This document shows positions 53,001 to 64,000 of a stretch of DNA of 64,000 bases, one piece after another (the first letter of the stretch is position 1; each line of letters starts with the position of its first letter). Source of the DNA: Gallibacter intestinalis (GTDB lineage Bacteria; Bacillota; Clostridia; Peptostreptococcales; Anaerovoracaceae). The notes under the pieces are model-generated. The model searched no databases and was not told the origin of the DNA. It was given only the letters and a program-made list of their open reading frames with translations. The stretch lies in assembly GCF_014982745.1 (NCBI RefSeq), contig NZ_JADCKA010000003.1:62001-126000 (forward strand). The letters are read 5' to 3'. The translations under genes were made by a program, and so were the position numbers.

Positions 53001-54272
53001 ATGAAACTGATAAAAGGAGCAACAGCTCTTTTAGACGGACAACTAAAAAAAGCGGATATTCTCTTTGATGAAAAAGGCATTTCAAAAATAGCGGAAAACA
53101 TCAGCGAAGATGTGAATGAAATAATTGACGGAACCGGTTTAACAGCACTGCCGGGCCTCATAGACGTTCATGTTCATCTCAGAGAACCGGGAAACGAACA
53201 CAAGGAAACAATTAAAACCGGAACTATGGCTGCTGCTGCCGGAGGATTTACAACGGTAATGGCAATGCCTAATGTGGTACCGTTTCCCGATGATTTGGAA
53301 ACCGTAAGAGAATATAAAAAGCTTATAGATAAAAACGCTGTCGTAAAGGTGATTCCTTACTGCTGTATTACCGATGCCGAAAAGGGCAGTAGCGTAGTGG
53401 ATATGAAAGCCCTTGCGGCGGAGGAAATGAGATATTTCAGCGATGACGGTGTCGGAGTTCAGAAGGACGAAGTCATGGAAGAAGCTATGACAAAGGCCTC
53501 AGAAATCGGAGCAATGATTGTTGCCCACACCGAGGATATGAAATATAGAAAGCCAAAGGCCTGTATGCATGAGGGTAAGGCTTCGGAAAGATTGGGGCTT
53601 ATTGGAATACCAAGTGAATGCGAGTGGGTTCAGCTTAAAAGGGACCTCGAGCTGGCAGAAAAGACAGGGGTAAAGTATCACTGCTGTCATATGTCCGCAA
53701 AGGAAAGCGTGGAACTCATCAGAGAATATAAAGCAAAGGGCTGCGATGTTTCCGGAGAAGTTGCAGCACACCATCTGCTTCTCACCGATGAGGATGTCAA
53801 GGGTCCAAACTGGAAGATGAATCCGCCTCTCAGAACCGAAGAGGACAGACAGGCGCTTATAAAAGGACTTCTGGACGGAACCATCGAATGCATAGCAAAT
53901 GACCATGCACCTCATACAGAGGATGAGAAGGCAAAGGGAATGGAGGAAGCGCCTTTTGGTATTGTTTCCATTGAGACAGCTTTCCCGTTGCTTTACACAA
54001 GATTCGTAAAAGAAGAAAAAGTTATGGATCTTTCAAGCCTAGTGGCATTGATGAGCACAAATCCGGCAAAAAGATTTGACCTGGGCAAAACAGGAGAACT
54101 TAAAGAAGGATATGAAAGCGATATCATACTCGTGGATTTTGAAAACGAGTTTGAGATAGATAAAGAGAAATTCCTTTCCATGGGAAAGAATACGCCTTTT
54201 GATGGATATAAGGCGTACGGCAAAGTGAAAAAGACCTTTGTGAAGGGTGAACTGGTATATAAGGAGGACTAA
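53001..54272 (+). CDS. pyrC: dihydroorotase
   Basis: Zinc amidohydrolase that closes carbamoyl aspartate to dihydroorotate. 423 residues, type I. Metal site DVHVHLREPGNEHKET, carboxylated-Lys region, His in HTEDMKY and HCCHMSAKES, and the catalytic Asp in ANDHAPH. Starts 30 bp after pyrB and ends one base before carA. Confidence 0.96.
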   Translation: MKLIKGATALLDGQLKKADILFDEKGISKIAENISEDVNEIIDGTGLTALPGLIDVHVHLREPGNEHKETIKTGTMAAAAGGFTTVMAMPNVVPFPDDLETVREYKKLIDKNAVVKVIPYCCITDAEKGSSVVDMKALAAEEMRYFSDDGVGVQKDEVMEEAMTKASEIGAMIVAHTEDMKYRKPKACMHEGKASERLGLIGIPSECEWVQLKRDLELAEKTGVKYHCCHMSAKESVELIREYKAKGCDVSGEVAAHHLLLTDEDVKGPNWKMNPPLRTEEDRQALIKGLLDGTIECIANDHAPHTEDEKAKGMEEAPFGIVSIETAFPLLYTRFVKEEKVMDLSSLVALMSTNPAKRFDLGKTGELKEGYESDIILVDFENEFEIDKEKFLSMGKNTPFDGYKAYGKVKKTFVKGELVYKED

Positions 54273-54273
54273 G

Positions 54274-55341
54274 ATGAAACGATTACTGATTTTGGAGGAC
54301 GGAAGCGTTTATGAAGGCATCGGCTTCGGCGGAAATGATTTCAGAATTGGCGAGCTGATATTCCAGACGGGAATGTGTGGATATCAGGAAACTATTTCCG
54401 ATATGTCTTACTACGGACAGATTATTATGATGACATTCCCTGCAATAGGCAGCGTGGGCATCAACAGAGATGACTTTGAAAGCATGAATCCGCAGCTGTT
54501 CGGGTTGGTTGTTAAAGAATACTGCGATGCGCCGAGCAACTTCAGAAGCGAGATGACAATTGACGAATACATGAAGCTCAAGAACATACCGGGCATCTGT
54601 GATATAGATACAAGGGAAATTACAAGAAAGATAAGAGACAACGGCGTAATGAAGGCTGTAATGGCCGATGAAGGTGCCGATGTTGATAAAATAGTAAAGG
54701 AGCTTAAGGAAGCTAAGGATGTTACAAACGGCGTAAGCGTTGTTTCTGCGGCAAGACCTTATACTATCCCTAACAGAGGCGGCCATAAGGTTGTGCTTCT
54801 TGATCTTGGAGCAAAATACGCCCTCATAAGAGAGCTTAACGCAAGGGATTGCGACATCGTATCAATGCCTTACGATGCAAAGATAGAGGATATCATGTCA
54901 GTTAATCCGGACGGAGTAATTGTTTCCAGTGGCCCGGGAGTTCCTGATTACATACCGCAGACTGTTGAAACAGTTAAGCAGATTGCGGCTAAAATGCCTG
55001 TGCTTGGCATAGGCCTCGGTCATCAGGTAGTGGCTCAGGCAATGGGAGCCAAGGTGAACGAAATGAAATTCGGACATCACGGCAACAGTACGCCAATAGT
55101 AAATCTGGAAAAGAACAAGGTGGAATTTACAGCGCAAAACCACAGATTTGATGTGGATGAGGAATCCATGAAGGCTGCAGGTCTGAAGGTTACTCATAGA
55201 GCATTAAATGATAAGAGCGTTGAAGGATTTGTACACGAAAGCCTTCCTGTAATGGGAGTTCAGTTTAATCCTGAAGCAGCTCCAGGTGCCGATGACACCA
55301 TGTACATATTCGATCAGTTTATAGAAATGTTGAGCAAGTAA
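54274..55341 (+). CDS. carA: carbamoyl phosphate synthase small subunit with degenerate glutaminase site
   Basis: 355 residues from the ATG at 54274, preceded by AAGGAGG. The fold is clear: N-terminal CarA domain (LILEDGSVYEGIGFGG, TGMCGYQETISDMSYYGQ) and C-terminal class I glutamine amidotransferase. However the nucleophile elbow reads LGIGLGHQ instead of GICLGHQ, so the catalytic Cys is Gly247, and the catalytic His of the HPE motif is Asn332 (VQFNPEAAPG). The glutamine-binding SNGPGDP is also altered to SSGPGVP. The subunit therefore should not hydrolyse glutamine; it may be a structural or regulatory partner of CarB, with free ammonia as nitrogen source. The frame is intact and the gene is in a full operon, so it is not a pseudogene. 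Confidence 0.93.
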   Translation: MKRLLILEDGSVYEGIGFGGNDFRIGELIFQTGMCGYQETISDMSYYGQIIMMTFPAIGSVGINRDDFESMNPQLFGLVVKEYCDAPSNFRSEMTIDEYMKLKNIPGICDIDTREITRKIRDNGVMKAVMADEGADVDKIVKELKEAKDVTNGVSVVSAARPYTIPNRGGHKVVLLDLGAKYALIRELNARDCDIVSMPYDAKIEDIMSVNPDGVIVSSGPGVPDYIPQTVETVKQIAAKMPVLGIGLGHQVVAQAMGAKVNEMKFGHHGNSTPIVNLEKNKVEFTAQNHRFDVDEESMKAAGLKVTHRALNDKSVEGFVHESLPVMGVQFNPEAAPGADDTMYIFDQFIEMLSK

Positions 55342-55361
55342 GATAAGGAGCGTGTGAGGAA

Positions 55362-58300
55362 ATGCCAAGAAGAGAAGATATAAAAAAGATTTTAGTTATA
55401 GGCTCCGGTCCTATAGTAATAGGTCAGGCAGCAGAATTTGACTATGCCGGAACACAGGCATGCCAGTCCCTAAAGGAAGAGGGATATGAGGTAGTCCTTA
55501 TAAACTCCAACCCTGCCACAATCATGACTGACACCGTAGTGGCAGACAGAGTGTATATCGAACCTCTGACACTGGACTTTGCCAGCAGAATCATCTATAA
55601 GGAAAGACCGGATGCCATTTTAGGCTCCCTCGGTGGACAGACAGGACTTAACCTGGTTGTTGAACTGGCGGAAACAGGTATCCTTGAAGAATACGGCGTT
55701 GAAGTTTTAGGTACAGCCCTTGATGCCATCGAAAAGGCAGAGGACAGAGATAAGTTCAGAGAGCTGATGTTTGAAATTGGCGAACCTGTTCCTGAAAGTG
55801 TTATCGTTCATACCACAGAGGAAGCGCTGGAGTTTGCAGCAGGAAACGGATACCCTGTTGTAGTTAGACCTGCCTTTACCCTTGGTGGTACAGGCGGCGG
55901 ATTTGCCCACAACGAAGAAGAACTTTCTACAATTTGCGAAAACGGACTTAAGATTTCACCGGCTCATCAGTGCCTTATCGAAAAGAGCATCGCCGGATAC
56001 AAAGAAATCGAATACGAGGTAATGAGAGATAATGCGGATAACGCCATCGTAGTCTGCAACATGGAAAATGTTGACCCGGTAGGTGTTCATACAGGTGACT
56101 CCATAGTAGTTGCTCCTACTCAGACTCTTACAGACAGAGAGTGCGGCATTATGAGAGCTTCTGCTCTTAAGATAATCAGAGCTCTTAAAATCTGCGGAGG
56201 ATGTAATGTGCAGCTGGCACTGGATCCTCAGTCCTTTAAATATTATGTAATCGAAGTTAACCCTAGAGTATCAAGATCTTCTGCTTTGGCTTCCAAAGCG
56301 ACAGGATATCCTATCGCTAAGCTGGCAGCTAAGGTTGCAGTTGGTCTTACTCTTGATGAAATCATAAATCCGGTAACAAAGACAAGTTACGCTTGTGCAG
56401 AGCCTTGCATCGACTATGTTGTTGCCAAGTTCCCTAGATTCCCATTTGATAAGTTCCCTAAGGCGGACAGAAGTCTGGGAACTCAGATGAAGGCAACAGG
56501 CGAAGTAATGTCCATAGGCAGAACCTTCGACGAGGCTATACTTAAAGCGGTAAGATCTCTGGAAATGAAGACAGACCATCTGCTCAAGGAAGATGTTGAA
56601 AAACTTTCTGATGAAGAACTGTGGGCAAAGCTTAAGGATAGCGACGATGAAAGAATCTATGTTATAACTGCTCTTCTGAGAAGAGGAGCTTCCGTAGATG
56701 ATATCTTTGATATTACGGAGATGGATAGATTTTTCCTTAACAAGTTCAAATCCATTGTTGAATACGAAAAGGTAATCGCAGCAAACAAGATGGATGTAGA
56801 CGTGCTGAGAACAGCAAAGAAGAGAGGCTTCTCTGATTCGTACATCGCAAGAGTATGGGGTGTTGATGAAAGAGAAATTTATGACTTCAGAAAAGAAAAG
56901 GGTATTACTCCTGTTTACAAGATGGTAGATACATGTGCCGGAGAATATGTTTCCAACACACCGTATCTGTATTCCACATACGAACACGAAAACGAATCCA
57001 TCAGAAACGACCATAAAAAGATTATCGTACTTGGTTCCGGTCCTATCAGAATCGGACAGGGTGTGGAATTTGACTATGCAACTGTTCACTGCATAAAGAC
57101 ACTGCACGAATGCGGTTATGAAGCCATTATTATAAACAACAATCCAGAAACTGTATCTACAGACTACTCCATTTCCGACAAGCTGTATTTTGAGCCTCTG
57201 ACAATTGAGGATGTAATGCATGTAATCGACCTGGAGCAGCCTCTTGGAGTAATCGTTCAGTTTGGTGGACAGACAGCAATAAACTTGGCGGACAAGCTCG
57301 TTGAAAGAGGAGTAAAGATTTTGGGAACTTCTCTTGAAAACATCGACAGAGCAGAGGATAGAAAAGAATTCGAAGAAATGCTTAAAAAGCTGGATATTCC
57401 TCAGCCTACAGGTGATACAGCCTTTGAAGTTGAAGAGGCTGTTAAGATTGCCAACAGAATCGGTTATCCTGTGCTGGTAAGACCATCATATGTACTTGGC
57501 GGAAGAGCCATGGAAATCGTACATAACGACGAAGATTTGAGAGTATATATGGCAACTGCCGTAAAGGAAATCAGCCACGATGCTCCAATACTTGTGGACA
57601 AATATATCGTAGGTAAGGAATGCGAAGTAGACGCCGTATGTGACGGTAAAAACGTATTCATTCCAGGCATCATGGAGCATATTGAAAGAGCTGGAGTGCA
57701 TTCCGGAGACTCCATTTCCGTATACCCAGCGCCTACGCTTTCTGAAGATGTTAAAAAGACAATTGCTGATTATGCTATCAGAATCGGTAAGGGATTTGAA
57801 TTTATCGGACTGTTTAATATTCAGTTCATAGTTGATGCGGATAACAAGGTTTATGTACTTGAGGTAAACCCTAGATCCTCAAGAACTGTTCCTTTCCTCA
57901 GCAAGATTACAGAAGTGCCTATGAGCCATGTGGCTACAAAGTGCGTTCTTGGACATTCCCTTGCTGAGCAGGGATATGAGGAAGGTGTTAAACCTGAAGG
58001 CAGCAGATACTTTGTAAAGGCTCCTGTATTCTCATTTGCAAAACTGAGAAGCGTTGATACAACCCTCGGCCCTGAAATGAAGTCCACAGGAGAAGCTCTC
58101 GGAAGCGACATAACCTTGGAGAAAGCTCTTTACAAAGCGCTTCTTGCCAGCGGTGTTAAGGTGCCTCTCAGAGGAAATGTGCTGATTACCGTTGCCAACG
58201 AGGATAAGGAAGAAGCATACAAGATTGCAAAGAGATTTTCCGATATTGGATATGGTATCTATGCTACAGCGGGAACAGCTAAATATCTCAAGGATAAGGG

Positions 58301-58562
58301 ACTGTATGTAAGAGAAGCTGCTAAGGTTAACGACGAAGGAAAGAACAATGTCCTCGATATTATCAGAAGAGGTCGCGTAAACTATGTGGTTAACACAATG
58401 AGCGAAGATAAGAACACAAGTCTTGATGGCTTCTTGATCAGAAGAGTATCAGCGGAAAACAATATAAGCTGCTTTACTTCTCTGGATACAGCAGAGGCAA
58501 TCCTGGGAGTTGTGGAAGCTCAGAACTTTACGACTATTTCCATGAACGAAATGGAAGGTTAA
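55362..58562 (+). CDS. carB: carbamoyl phosphate synthase large subunit
   Basis: 1066 residues with the expected duplicated ATP-grasp halves: [20 protein letters not shown] for the carboxyphosphate half and [20 protein letters not shown] near residue 555 for the carbamate half, and a C-terminal MGS-like allosteric domain (about 935-1066). Both halves keep the [14 protein letters not shown] and [16 protein letters not shown] loops. It would accept ammonia directly, which matters because the partner CarA lacks glutaminase residues. Confidence 0.97.
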   Translation: MPRREDIKKILVIGSGPIVIGQAAEFDYAGTQACQSLKEEGYEVVLINSNPATIMTDTVVADRVYIEPLTLDFASRIIYKERPDAILGSLGGQTGLNLVVELAETGILEEYGVEVLGTALDAIEKAEDRDKFRELMFEIGEPVPESVIVHTTEEALEFAAGNGYPVVVRPAFTLGGTGGGFAHNEEELSTICENGLKISPAHQCLIEKSIAGYKEIEYEVMRDNADNAIVVCNMENVDPVGVHTGDSIVVAPTQTLTDRECGIMRASALKIIRALKICGGCNVQLALDPQSFKYYVIEVNPRVSRSSALASKATGYPIAKLAAKVAVGLTLDEIINPVTKTSYACAEPCIDYVVAKFPRFPFDKFPKADRSLGTQMKATGEVMSIGRTFDEAILKAVRSLEMKTDHLLKEDVEKLSDEELWAKLKDSDDERIYVITALLRRGASVDDIFDITEMDRFFLNKFKSIVEYEKVIAANKMDVDVLRTAKKRGFSDSYIARVWGVDEREIYDFRKEKGITPVYKMVDTCAGEYVSNTPYLYSTYEHENESIRNDHKKIIVLGSGPIRIGQGVEFDYATVHCIKTLHECGYEAIIINNNPETVSTDYSISDKLYFEPLTIEDVMHVIDLEQPLGVIVQFGGQTAINLADKLVERGVKILGTSLENIDRAEDRKEFEEMLKKLDIPQPTGDTAFEVEEAVKIANRIGYPVLVRPSYVLGGRAMEIVHNDEDLRVYMATAVKEISHDAPILVDKYIVGKECEVDAVCDGKNVFIPGIMEHIERAGVHSGDSISVYPAPTLSEDVKKTIADYAIRIGKGFEFIGLFNIQFIVDADNKVYVLEVNPRSSRTVPFLSKITEVPMSHVATKCVLGHSLAEQGYEEGVKPEGSRYFVKAPVFSFAKLRSVDTTLGPEMKSTGEALGSDITLEKALYKALLASGVKVPLRGNVLITVANEDKEEAYKIAKRFSDIGYGIYATAGTAKYLKDKGLYVREAAKVNDEGKNNVLDIIRRGRVNYVVNTMSEDKNTSLDGFLIRRVSAENNISCFTSLDTAEAILGVVEAQNFTTISMNEMEG

Positions 58563-58596
58563 TCAGCTTAGAGCATATAAGGTTAGGAGAAAAATT

Positions 58597-60253
<1,657 letters not shown>

Positions 60254-60286
60254 ATAGTTTCAGTGGATTTTTAAAGGAGCTGGAAA

Positions 60287-60997
60287 ATGGGAAGAACGAT
60301 AATCGCTCTGGACTTTTCTTCCGTTGAAGAGGTCAGAGATTTTCTTAAAGGCTTTAATGAGCCTGTGTATGCAAAGATTGGTATGGAATTGTTTTATGCC
60401 TGCGGAGCAGATGTGGTCAGAGAAGTTATAAGCATGGGACATGAGATATTCCTTGATCTTAAGCTTCACGACATTCCTAATACGGTAAAGGGCGGCATGA
60501 AAAACCTGGCAAAGCTGGGAGTTTCCATGGTTAATGTTCACTGCGCAGGCGGAAGCAAAATGATGAAGGCGGCTATCGAAGGCCTTGAGGAAGGGGCAGA
60601 GGAAATGGGAGCATCAGGTAAAAGACCTCTTTGCATCGGTGTAACCCAGCTGACATCCACTTCCAAAGAAATGATGAACGATGAACAGGGAATTCCGGGA
60701 GATGTGCAGGATTGTGTTATAAGATTTGCAAAGCTTGCCAAGGAAAGCGGCCTTGACGGTGTTGTTTGCTCTGTGCACGAAGCAAAGGCAATACATGAGG
60801 CTTGTGGGGATGATTTTTTAACTGTAACTCCGGGTATAAGACTGGCAGGAGACAGCGCAGACGATCAAAAGAGAATTGCAACCCCTGAATTTGCAAAGGA
60901 GAAAGGCAGCGACTATATAGTTGTGGGCAGATCCATAACCGGTAGCGATAGTCCATCTGAAACATACAAAATGATTGAGAAGATAATGCAGGGTTAG
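60287..60997 (+). CDS. pyrF: orotidine 5'-phosphate decarboxylase
   Basis: Last step to UMP. 236 residues with the KIGMELFYACG strand, the catalytic LDLKLHDIPNTV motif, VHCAGGSKM and the phosphate site IVVGRSITGSDSP. GGAGCTGG-type site. Between pyrD and pyrE. Confidence 0.96.
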   Translation: MGRTIIALDFSSVEEVRDFLKGFNEPVYAKIGMELFYACGADVVREVISMGHEIFLDLKLHDIPNTVKGGMKNLAKLGVSMVNVHCAGGSKMMKAAIEGLEEGAEEMGASGKRPLCIGVTQLTSTSKEMMNDEQGIPGDVQDCVIRFAKLAKESGLDGVVCSVHEAKAIHEACGDDFLTVTPGIRLAGDSADDQKRIATPEFAKEKGSDYIVVGRSITGSDSPSETYKMIEKIMQG

Positions 60998-61021
60998 ATA
61001 CGACCGTGGGGAGGATTTAAC

Positions 61022-61699
61022 ATGGAAGCATATAAAAAAGAGTTTATTGAATTTATGGTTGAAAGTGAAGTTCTCAAATTTGGAGAATTCACTCTTAAAA
61101 GTGGCAGAAAGTCACCGTTCTTTATGAATGCAGGAGCTTATGTGACAGGTAGTCAGTTGACTAGACTGGGTGAATATTATGCAAAAGCAATACATGAAGA
61201 GTTTGGCGATGACTTCGATGTACTGTTCGGACCAGCATATAAAGGGATACCTCTTTCTGTAGTAACGGCTATGGCTTTTCATAAGCTGTACGGCAAGGAA
61301 GTCAGATACTGCTCCAACAGAAAGGAAGTAAAGGATCACGGTGATACAGGCATATTGCTAGGGTCAGATCTTCACGATGGAGATAAGGTAGTAATGATTG
61401 AGGATGTTACGACTTCAGGAAAATCCATAGAGGAAACATATCCAATTCTTAAGGCTCAGGCTGATGTGGATATTAAGGGTCTAATGGTTTCTCTCAACAG
61501 AAATGAACACGGAAAATCAGCAGATACGACGGCTTTGGAGGAAGTCAGCAAGCTGTACGGATTTCCTACGGCAGCAATAGTTTCCATGCCTGAAGTGATG
61601 GAATATCTCTACAACAGAGAAGTTGCCGGAAAAGTGGTCATAGATGATAAAATCATGGATGCTCTTAAAAGCTACTACGATGAATACGGTGTTAAATAA
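61022..61699 (+). CDS. pyrE: orotate phosphoribosyltransferase
   Basis: Makes OMP from orotate and PRPP. 225 residues. FGEFTLKSGRKSPFFMNAG at the N-terminus, FGPAYKGIPLSVVTAMAF, the flexible-loop KEVKDHGDTG and the PRPP motif VVMIEDVTTSGKSIEET. GGGGAGGA site. Last pyr gene; sortase follows 15 bp later and may be in the same transcript. Confidence 0.97.
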   Translation: MEAYKKEFIEFMVESEVLKFGEFTLKSGRKSPFFMNAGAYVTGSQLTRLGEYYAKAIHEEFGDDFDVLFGPAYKGIPLSVVTAMAFHKLYGKEVRYCSNRKEVKDHGDTGILLGSDLHDGDKVVMIEDVTTSGKSIEETYPILKAQADVDIKGLMVSLNRNEHGKSADTTALEEVSKLYGFPTAAIVSMPEVMEYLYNREVAGKVVIDDKIMDALKSYYDEYGVK

Positions 61700-61714
61700 A
61701 CGGAGACAGGAAAT

Positions 61715-62416
61715 ATGGGTAAGGTAAGAAAACTATTATTTGTCATATGTCTGATAGTATTTTTAGTTTCTGCTTTTATGTTGGCAAAATACTTCTATAC
61801 GGGGCATGTGGTGCAAAAGGAGTTTAAACAGCTGGAGGAAGAGTATTCCCTTGAAGAACTTTATGCTGAGAACAGCGATACCTTCGGCTGGGTTAAAATA
61901 GAGGATACAAAGCTATCGTATCCAGTGATGTTTACGCCTGTGGATAGCAACGATCCGGAGTTCTATCTGCGTAAAAATTTCCAGAAGGAATACAGCGCGG
62001 CAGGAACACCTTTCTTGGACGGCTACACGGATTTGGAAAATTCACTTAACTGGACAATTTACGGACATCATATGAAGGATGGCACAATGTTCAGAACTCT
62101 GCTGGATTATGATGACGAAGGCTTTTATGAACAGCATCCTGTCATTGAGCTTGACACTGTAGACTATGGCAAGCACAGATATCAGATATTTGCCTTCGGT
62201 AAAACCGACGCTTTAGCAGAAGGCTTCAATGTGTATAACTACATTAATGTCACCGATGAATATACATATAACGAATATGTAAGAGGCCTTAAAAACATGA
62301 GCAAGTACGATACGGGAGTAACACCTCAGTACGGACAGAAAATCATAACACTGTCCACATGCTCATACCACAGCGAGGAAGGCCGATATGTTGTGGCAGC
62401 TGTGGAAATAGAATAA
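61715..62416 (+). CDS. srtB: class B sortase
   Basis: Membrane-tethered transpeptidase that links surface proteins to peptidoglycan. 233 residues: N-terminal membrane helix (about 6-27), SrtB-like FGWVKIEDTKLSYPVM, catalytic His in YGHHM (118/119), Cys216 in ITLSTCSYH and Arg224. Clostridial class B enzymes are known to use (S/P)PxTG-like motifs, and the surface protein at 8535 ends in SPQTG; the match is inferred. No substrate gene is adjacent, so this looks like a housekeeping sortase. Confidence 0.92.
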   Translation: MGKVRKLLFVICLIVFLVSAFMLAKYFYTGHVVQKEFKQLEEEYSLEELYAENSDTFGWVKIEDTKLSYPVMFTPVDSNDPEFYLRKNFQKEYSAAGTPFLDGYTDLENSLNWTIYGHHMKDGTMFRTLLDYDDEGFYEQHPVIELDTVDYGKHRYQIFAFGKTDALAEGFNVYNYINVTDEYTYNEYVRGLKNMSKYDTGVTPQYGQKIITLSTCSYHSEEGRYVVAAVEIE

Positions 62417-62430
62417 ATGAAACAAATTAT

Positions 62431-62471
62431 AAATCCCACCAATTGACATGAGAGTTGGTGGGATTTTTGTA
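62431..62471. terminator. terminator between sortase and convergent nagZ-like gene
   Basis: AAATCCCACCAA (62431-62442) pairs with 62455-62466; T's follow on plus and A's precede, so it can work both ways. Confidence 0.88.
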
Positions 62472-62478
62472 GTTATGC

Positions 62479-63681
62479 TTATTCTATAAGTCCGCTGTCA
62501 AATTTGAGGGACAGTATTCTTTCGACACTTTCGTCTATTCGTGATTCGGAAATTCTTCCGCTTTCAACGGCCTCTACGAGGGCACTTTGGTAATGTTCCA
62601 AGTTAGGAGGCATAAGAAGTATATCCATTCCTGCTTCCACTGCCATAACTGCAGCATCCGCATTGTAATAGTAATCCATAATTGCACCCATGTTCATGGC
62701 ATCTGTTATGGCTACGCCGTCAAAATCCAGGTCATTACGAAGTATATCAACAATCTCTTTGGACAATGTCGCCGGAGTGTTGTTGCCAGTGACTTCTGGA
62801 AGGGAAATGTGTCCAACAAGCACACAAGGTATACCGTCATCTATAAGCCTCTGGAAAGGCTTAAATTCAATTTCTTCAAGGCGGTCCATGTCGTGATAGG
62901 AGGCTGCTGCTCCTGCATGGCTATCTGTTGCTGTATCACCGTGGCCTGGGAAGTGTTTAGCTACACCATTGACGCCGGCTTCTTTAAGCCCTGTAGCAAA
63001 GGCTGAGGCCATATCGGAAACTGTATCAGGGTCGCTTCCATAGGCTCTGTCGCCTATAACAGGATTATTTGGATTTGTGTTTACATCGGCAACTGGTGCA
63101 AAGTCAAGATTGATACCGAGGAATTTTAGAGTTTTACCTATGGAATTTCCTGAGCTTTCGGCAGTTTCCGTATCACCATTCATGTCGGCTGCAGGCAGCA
63201 CTGAATCATGGGGGATGGTGCTGTTGTCAAGACGGGAAACTATACCGCCTTCCTCGTCTATACCTATCAGCATCGGAGTATCTGCATTGGACTGCATGTC
63301 GGATATAAGCTGTTTTGTGGTATCGTAATCGGACATATTTTCGGAGAAGAGAATAACTCCGCCTAAATGGTACTCTGAGATATCTGAGGCGATACTATCA
63401 TTTATGGATGTAACGGGATTGCCGTTGCCGTCGAAACGGAAATCGGCCATCATCATTTGTCCTATTTTTTCTTTAAGACTCATATCTGCCATTATCTCTT
63501 CTATACGCTGTTCTTTGGCGGTGGCAGAATCTGTTTCTTCAGCTTGCTGTTCTGTTGCATTTTCTGCATTTGAGTTTGCATTTTTGGTGTTATCCTTCTG
63601 TCCGCAGGAGGTCATGACAAACACGCATAAAAGTGCTGTAATAAGAAGCAACAAGGATTTAATTTGTATTCTTGTTATCAT
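62479..63681 (-). CDS. glycoside hydrolase family 3 lipoprotein (NagZ-like beta-N-acetylhexosaminidase)
   Basis: The ATG at 63681 follows AAAGGAA and opens a lipoprotein signal peptide with lipobox MTSC; a longer reading lacks a site. 400 residues: after an Asn/Glu-rich linker the GH3 barrel shows SLKEKIGQMMMADFR, LIGIDEEGGIVSRLD, NLDFAPVADVNTNP and the catalytic AKHFPGHGDTATDSH loop, with nucleophile Asp in VAITDAMNMGAI. The KHFPGHG and DxH pair are specific for NagZ-type enzymes that remove N-acetylglucosamine from muropeptides, so it works in cell-wall recycling outside the membrane. Confidence 0.92.
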   Translation of the reverse strand: MITRIQIKSLLLLITALLCVFVMTSCGQKDNTKNANSNAENATEQQAEETDSATAKEQRIEEIMADMSLKEKIGQMMMADFRFDGNGNPVTSINDSIASDISEYHLGGVILFSENMSDYDTTKQLISDMQSNADTPMLIGIDEEGGIVSRLDNSTIPHDSVLPAADMNGDTETAESSGNSIGKTLKFLGINLDFAPVADVNTNPNNPVIGDRAYGSDPDTVSDMASAFATGLKEAGVNGVAKHFPGHGDTATDSHAGAAASYHDMDRLEEIEFKPFQRLIDDGIPCVLVGHISLPEVTGNNTPATLSKEIVDILRNDLDFDGVAITDAMNMGAIMDYYYNADAAVMAVEAGMDILLMPPNLEHYQSALVEAVESGRISESRIDESVERILSLKFDSGLIE

Positions 63682-63694
63682 ATTTTTCCTTTCA

Positions 63695-63725
63695 AAAAAG
63701 ACCACCTTTGATATACAAAGATGGT
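63695..63725 (-). terminator. terminator-like hairpin in the leader of the nagZ-like gene
   Basis: On minus, 63716-63725 pairs with 63701-63710 (10 bp with one G-U pair; on plus this would be a C-A mismatch) and is followed by six T. It lies 10-15 bp before the gene's ribosome binding site, so it may be an attenuator. Confidence 0.5.
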
Positions 63726-63773
63726 TAAAATAAATTTCGCTTAAGTATATATTTTTTTAGTGCTAAAGTCAAA

Positions 63774-63802
63774 TTGCTAAAGAGCTGTAAAAATAGTATA
63801 AT
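63774..63802 (+). promoter_or_regulatory. lgt promoter
   Basis: TTGCTA (63774-63779), 17-bp spacer, TATAAT (63797-63802); 46 bp before the lgt start. Confidence 0.65.
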
Positions 63803-63848
63803 ACATCGGTGTGATAACAAAAATAATAAGTGAGAAAGGCGGTATAAA

Positions 63849-64000
63849 ATGCCGAATCCAATAGCGTTCAGTATCTTTGGAATAGATATAAGATGGTACG
63901 GCGTGCTTATTGCAACGGGGATGATTTTAGCGGCTGTGATAACCTATGTCAGAGCACCAAGACACGGTATAGAAAGGGAAAACATCCTCGATATAGTGCT
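63849..64000 (+). CDS. lgt: prolipoprotein diacylglyceryl transferase, N-terminal part (cut by window edge)
   Basis: Only the first 50 codons are in the window. MPNPIAFSIFGIDIRWYGVL, then IATGMIL, matches the conserved Lgt N-terminus (membrane helix with the IRWYG motif). The enzyme adds diacylglycerol to lipobox cysteines, such as those in the two lipoproteins of this window. AAAGGCGG site. Confidence 0.9.
   Translation, partial: MPNPIAFSIFGIDIRWYGVLIATGMILAAVITYVRAPRHGIERENILDIV

Noticed and set aside
54274-55341. carA as a decaying pseudogene
   Set aside because: Full length, no frameshift, good ribosome binding site and tight operon spacing; changes are focused on the glutaminase site.

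Overview
The window looks like a chromosomal segment of a strictly anaerobic, low-GC member of the Bacillota, class Clostridia. The support is heavy AGA/ATA codon use, strong AGGAGG ribosome binding sites, rubrerythrin, a flavodiiron-rubredoxin-NADH reductase fusion, the NAD-linked PyrK/PyrDB dihydroorotate dehydrogenase, class B sortase and a PduL-type phosphotransacylase. I cannot name the genus from sequence alone. An amino-acid-fermenting gut or oral clostridium would fit.

Layout. 1-3343: the end of nicotinate phosphoribosyltransferase, then an unrecognised cluster of two secreted proteins and a membrane protein, divergent from an HTH-plus-membrane-anchor regulator with a perfect palindromic operator between them. 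3390-7823: fba, a small membrane protein, an RluA pseudouridine synthase that may be leaderless, two tandem signal peptidases, smpB and tmRNA. 7824-12043: an accessory stretch immediately 3' of ssrA with direct-repeat operators, an AGCC tetranucleotide tract, a large sortase-anchored GLUG-repeat surface protein, an XRE regulator, and a stretch of about 600 nt that looks like one large structured non-coding RNA ending in a strong terminator. 12090-23987: MATE exporter, creatininase plus NCS1 permease (divergent), MerR regulator, an ABC importer, FMN hydroxyacid oxidase, rubrerythrin, threonine aldolase, MreB-like protein and an RNA methyltransferase. 24053-32377: a proteostasis block (CYTH, tig, clpP, clpX, lon, engB) followed by hpt and pduL. 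32447-38902: Crp-type regulator divergent from CoA-disulfide reductase, flavodiiron fusion, HD protein and deoC.

39054-51816 is an AT-rich accessory or defence island: two AAA ATPases, RhuM, a VOC protein and a two-gene restriction-modification-like module (PLD nuclease/helicase plus Eco57I-type adenine methylase). The methylase specificity domain appears to be switchable. A 23-bp perfect inverted repeat lies inside the methylase gene and at the edge of an oppositely oriented, silent alternative C-terminus, next to an Mpi/Hin-like serine invertase. Inversion would swap the target-recognition domain in frame. This is the most striking system in the window.

51915-61699 is the complete de novo UMP operon (pyrB, pyrC, carA, carB, pyrK, pyrD, pyrF, pyrE) behind a promoter and an attenuator-like hairpin. 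CarA has lost both the catalytic cysteine and the catalytic histidine of its glutamine amidotransferase domain, which implies an ammonia-dependent carbamoyl phosphate synthetase. The window closes with a class B sortase, a NagZ-like lipoprotein and the start of lgt.
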